Shown piece by piece: positions 61,477-64,000 of a stretch of 64,000 nt of DNA. The stretch comes from Lactobacillus kimbladii (GTDB lineage: Bacteria; Bacillota; Bacilli; Lactobacillales; Lactobacillaceae), in NCBI RefSeq assembly GCF_000970755.1, contig NZ_KQ034007.1, positions 1,947,491 through 2,011,490 of the forward strand, written 5' to 3'. The translations under genes were made by a program, and so were the position numbers. A model generated the notes under the pieces. That model was given only the letters and a program-made list of their open reading frames with translations, had not been told where the DNA came from and made no database searches. Positions within the stretch are counted from its first letter, which is position 1. Each line of letters starts with the position of its first letter.

Positions 61477-62990
61477 TACTCGTTGACCTCCTTAATGACG
61501 GCCTTAATATCAACTTTACCATTTTGCGAGACCGGCAATGTTTCACGGTAAACATAGCGCTGTGGAATCATATATGGCATCAGTTCTTTAGCTAAATCTG
61601 CTCTGATCATCTTAGTAATCTCTGCTTCAGAATATTGCTCTTTTACCCCATCTTTTAGTTTAATTTCGGCAACAATTTGCTTAACTGTATGATCCTGATT
61701 ATATTTTGGTGCAGCTACGCCGTGATCAACCAACTTGTTCATACCAATATAGTGGTTGATTTCTTCTAGTTCAATACGATAGCCATTAAACTTGATCTGA
61801 AAATCAATTCTGCCGCGGTAAAAGAGCATATCCTGGTCAAAGAATCCTTCATCTCCTGAACGGTGGCTCGGATATTGGTCACCCGGATTTTTAAAGAAAG
61901 CCTTGGCCGTTTTTTCCGAATTATTCATATAGCCCTTAGAAGTACTTGGTCCAGAAATAATAATTTCGCCTTCATCAGGCTGGTCACCTTTAGTTTTATC
62001 AATAATAATTTTGGTATCTGCTTTAACCTTGCCGATTGGCAAACGATCATATTTCTTTAAGACAGCGTCAGTAATTTCTACCTGAGTAACTGCGACTGTG
62101 GTTTCAGTCGGGCCATAAGTATTAAAAATTCGCGCCTGGGGGAATTTCTTTTTTAACATTACCACTTCATTGTGCGGCAATTCTTCACCACAGAACATAA
62201 AGTGAGTTAAGTCTGGATGGTGCTTTTCGTCAAAGGTTTTATCTAAAAAACACATTTGGGCAAATGACGGCGTTGAGACCCAGACATTAAATTGTAGTTT
62301 AGGCAAAGTCTGGAACAATTGAGCAAAGTTTTGCGTAACTTCATGCGGTAAAGCCACCAACTTTCCTGCCCCGACTAAAGCAGGATAAAGACTCATGACT
62401 GAGAGGTCAAATGAATACGGTGCTTGAGACAAAAATGAAGGGTGTTCTGGCAGATCAAAGTCCGTCATTTCCCAGTTAATAAAACTGAGCAGGTTATTAT
62501 GACTAATTTGCACGCCTTTAGGTTTGCCACTGGTGCCTGAAGTAAAAATGACGTAAAAATTGTCATCACCTTTAACAAAGCTGGCAGGATCAGGTTCAAA
62601 ATCTCCCTTTTCGACATCGGCAGGATGCACTACTTTAATTGGTGGCAAATCAATTTCAGGCAGTTCATCAATTGCTAAAATTGCTTCAGCATGAGAAACT
62701 TCCTGGATCATAACAATTCTTTCAGCATTAGAGTAACTGGCAATGGGAATATAAGCATGTCCAGACTTGACACAACCCAAAAAACTGGCAATCATTTCGA
62801 AGTCCTGCCCGCCCCAGATCATTACTGGACTCTGAGGAGAAAGATTTAAACTTACAATTTTATGAGCCCATTCATCTGAGCGCTTTTTTAAATCACCATA
62901 AGTATTAGTTTTACCTAAATAGTCATATGCTATGCGTTCAGGTTCTGCTTGAGCAACTGCATCAATTTTTTTAATTACATTTTCAATCAT
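61476..62990 (-). CDS. dltA: D-alanine--D-alanyl carrier protein ligase
   Basis: A 504-residue adenylation enzyme. The P-loop FTSGTSGKPKGVQ, FNTYGPTETTV and the YRGRIDFQIKFNGYRIE hinge region with the C-terminal catalytic Lys (QNGKVDIK) are present. It activates D-Ala and loads DltC in the cytosol. It lies 15 bases after dltX. Confidence 0.96.
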   Translation of the reverse strand: MIENVIKKIDAVAQAEPERIAYDYLGKTNTYGDLKKRSDEWAHKIVSLNLSPQSPVMIWGGQDFEMIASFLGCVKSGHAYIPIASYSNAERIVMIQEVSHAEAILAIDELPEIDLPPIKVVHPADVEKGDFEPDPASFVKGDDNFYVIFTSGTSGKPKGVQISHNNLLSFINWEMTDFDLPEHPSFLSQAPYSFDLSVMSLYPALVGAGKLVALPHEVTQNFAQLFQTLPKLQFNVWVSTPSFAQMCFLDKTFDEKHHPDLTHFMFCGEELPHNEVVMLKKKFPQARIFNTYGPTETTVAVTQVEITDAVLKKYDRLPIGKVKADTKIIIDKTKGDQPDEGEIIISGPSTSKGYMNNSEKTAKAFFKNPGDQYPSHRSGDEGFFDQDMLFYRGRIDFQIKFNGYRIELEEINHYIGMNKLVDHGVAAPKYNQDHTVKQIVAEIKLKDGVKEQYSEAEITKMIRADLAKELMPYMIPQRYVYRETLPVSQNGKVDIKAVIKEVNE

Positions 62991-63005
62991 ATTATTGTAC
63001 CAGCT

Positions 63006-63158
63006 TTAAAATTCATTGTAGATAAAGTGAACAGATGTTAAGCCACTATATTGGTACAAATAAATTAGTACCATTAAAATGACGCAATAGATAATTGTCG
63101 TCAAAATAAACTTACCAATACGTTTAGCGTGTGAATCCGTTTTTTCTTTTTTAGTCAT
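63006..63158 (-). CDS. dltX: DltX, small membrane subunit of teichoic acid D-alanylation
   Basis: A 50-residue protein too short for a usual gene cut-off. A basic N-terminus (MTKKEKTD), one membrane helix (FILTTIIYCVILMVLIYLY) and the C-terminal FIYNEF motif that is the DltX signature. The C-terminal peptide is thought to act with DltB and DltD in D-Ala relay. First gene of the dlt operon, 15 bases before dltA. Confidence 0.9.
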   Translation of the reverse strand: MTKKEKTDSHAKRIGKFILTTIIYCVILMVLIYLYQYSGLTSVHFIYNEF

Positions 63159-63189
63159 AATTTCATATCTTTCTCAATATTAATAAAAT

Positions 63190-63208
63190 GTACTATCGAA
63201 TATAGTAC
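63190..63208. promoter_or_regulatory. Palindrome in the dlt leader or promoter
   Basis: GTACTAT CGAAT ATAGTAC, perfect 7-bp arms, 32 bases upstream of dltX. A TTGCAA lies further upstream as a possible -35. It may be an operator of a response regulator. Confidence 0.5.
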
Positions 63209-63271
63209 TACTAAAGATTTGCAACTAAAAAAAACCTTTTAAACTTTTACCAAATTTAAATATTTTCCTTA

Positions 63272-63589
63272 TTATCCGTTATTCAGCTTTCGGCAATCAT
63301 TATAAGCAAAACAAAGCGGAATTAAAATGATAAATGAACCAAAAAGCACGGTAAGCAGCAGTAAAATAAAAATGTTTGTTGGCTTTAGCCAGCGTTCGCT
63401 TTGTGCGGTTGTTAAAATATAAACAGCAAATAAGACTGTAAAAATAAGCTCTCCTAAAAGCGTGTATCCTAAAGCACCTTGACTAAACATCTGATACAGC
63501 CAAAGCCAGCCAGATGCTGGCAACAGGCAAAGCCACCCTGAAAAACGAAGCCAAAAAACGATCTTTTTACGATAATCTTGTTTTCCCAT
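63272..63589 (-). CDS. Small hydrophobic membrane protein
   Basis: A 105-residue protein with three hydrophobic segments (about 13-33, 42-60, 70-93) and a basic N-terminus. GGAGAAAA lies before the ATG. No family recognised. It lies 113 bases upstream of dltX on the same strand and may be read into the dlt operon, as no terminator is seen between them. Confidence 0.65.
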   Translation of the reverse strand: MGKQDYRKKIVFWLRFSGWLCLLPASGWLWLYQMFSQGALGYTLLGELIFTVLFAVYILTTAQSERWLKPTNIFILLLLTVLFGSFIILIPLCFAYNDCRKLNNG

Positions 63590-63728
63590 TTTTCTCCTTA
63601 AATTTCACTTCTTTTAAATAAAGTAAAACTAATTATAACAAGGAGTTTTGTAACAAACAATTTTGTAGTCACTCAAAATTTGCATTTTGAGATTTTCGTC
63701 ATACTTTTTTCACATTTTATAGTTATAC

Positions 63729-63891
63729 TATAATTGTGATATAGGAAAGATATCCATTTTTCTTATATCACACTCAACTTTTTGTTTTTCATTCATACTC
63801 CTCCAAGTATAATAATGAAAAAACCGAAATGACTTTACAGGTCATTTTCATATCTATCCCTTTCGACTCACGTGCGTTACGTGAGTTTTTC
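63729..63891 (+). ncRNA. Candidate small RNA or attenuated leader
   Basis: TATAAT (63729-63734), a 13-bp hairpin (GTGATATAGGAAA / TTTTCTTATATCAC), then AAATGAC / GTCATTT and a terminator (63866-63891). The predicted transcript is about 150 bases. It contains a CCTCC segment that could pair with ribosome sites. No known RNA family recognised. Confidence 0.4.
63866..63891 (+). terminator. Terminator of the candidate RNA
   Basis: CTCACGT GCGTT ACGTGAG followed by TTTTTCT. Confidence 0.75.
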
Positions 63892-64000
63892 TATGCTCTT
63901 AAACAGTTCTAAAGAAATTCTTTACACTTTTATAAGAGTTTTTCTACTTTAACTTCATATTTTAGAGATATCATTTTAAATGTAGTAAGCAAATAGCAAA

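Larger units (their letters stand above)
63590..64000. other. Intergenic region, no gene
   Basis: No ORF with a credible start. It contains a palindrome with a -10 box (TATAGT TAT ACTATA), two hairpins and a terminator on the plus strand, described as a possible transcript in the findings. The last 110 bases show nothing recognisable. Confidence 0.6.

Noticed and set aside
1-64000. CRISPR arrays, tRNA or rRNA genes, prophage
   Set aside because: No regular spaced repeats, cloverleaf-like sequences, rRNA segments or phage structural genes were seen on either strand.

Overview
The window looks like a chromosomal segment of a low-GC lactic acid bacterium, most likely Lactobacillus in the strict sense (delbrueckii/acidophilus-type group). 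The supporting signs are AT-rich codon use, a dltXABCD operon with lactobacillus-type proteins, DUF3737, DUF975 and DUF915 family genes, an HrcA/CIRCE-controlled Clp ATPase and many PTS genes. The species cannot be named by eye. No rRNA, tRNA, CRISPR array or prophage was recognised.

Layout. 1-9.8 kb: lysine/diaminopimelate biosynthesis by the N-acetyl branch. A minus-strand operon (lysA-dapH-dapL-dapA-dapB-patA-asd) is preceded by a consensus promoter and an L-box lysine riboswitch with its terminator. The divergent lysC-dapF pair completes the set. 9.9-18.6 kb: a two-copy module of LysR regulators, FAD-binding reductase-like flavoproteins and MFS carriers, followed by an HSL-type esterase. 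This looks like uptake, ester cleavage and reduction of small organic acids. 18.6-25.3 kb: amino-acid permease with a gamma-glutamyl-peptide hydrolase, an ArsB/NhaD-like carrier, an ABC-F ATPase with a classic attenuator leader, an ASCH protein, a cytidine-deaminase-like enzyme and a GNAT. 25.4-31.6 kb: stress-type SDR, DUF805, a trio of M20 hydrolase, DUF3100 and a membrane protein, a hairpin-rich intergenic region and an IS3-type remnant. 31.6-41 kb: PatB/MalY C-S lyase with DUF3737, an AraC-controlled beta-glucoside PTS operon, TauE/SafE exporter with TetR, and ilvE. 41-49.4 kb: Clp ATPase with CIRCE and DnaA boxes, a UvrA2-like protein, a DUF915 hydrolase, an orphan EIIC, a small RHH-like protein and DUF975. 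49.4-57.6 kb: an 8-kb mannose-family PTS cassette with a predicted six-hairpin glycosidase, a LevR-type activator and a consensus sigma-54 promoter, bounded by two identical 87-bp direct repeats. 57.7-63.2 kb: dlt operon with a terminal serine hydrolase. 63.2-64 kb: a small membrane protein and a possible small RNA or attenuated leader.

The most interesting points are: (1) the repeat-bounded, sigma-54-dependent PTS/glycosidase cassette, apparently inserted at an operon terminator; (2) the paired LysR-flavoprotein-MFS module, whose flavoproteins lack the usual fumarate-binding residues; (3) an ABC-F attenuator with a three-codon upstream ORF; (4) recurrent parS-like and Noc-like palindromes; (5) a Clp promoter combining a DnaA box in its spacer with CIRCE. 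All functional assignments come from reading motifs in the sequence; no database search was possible.
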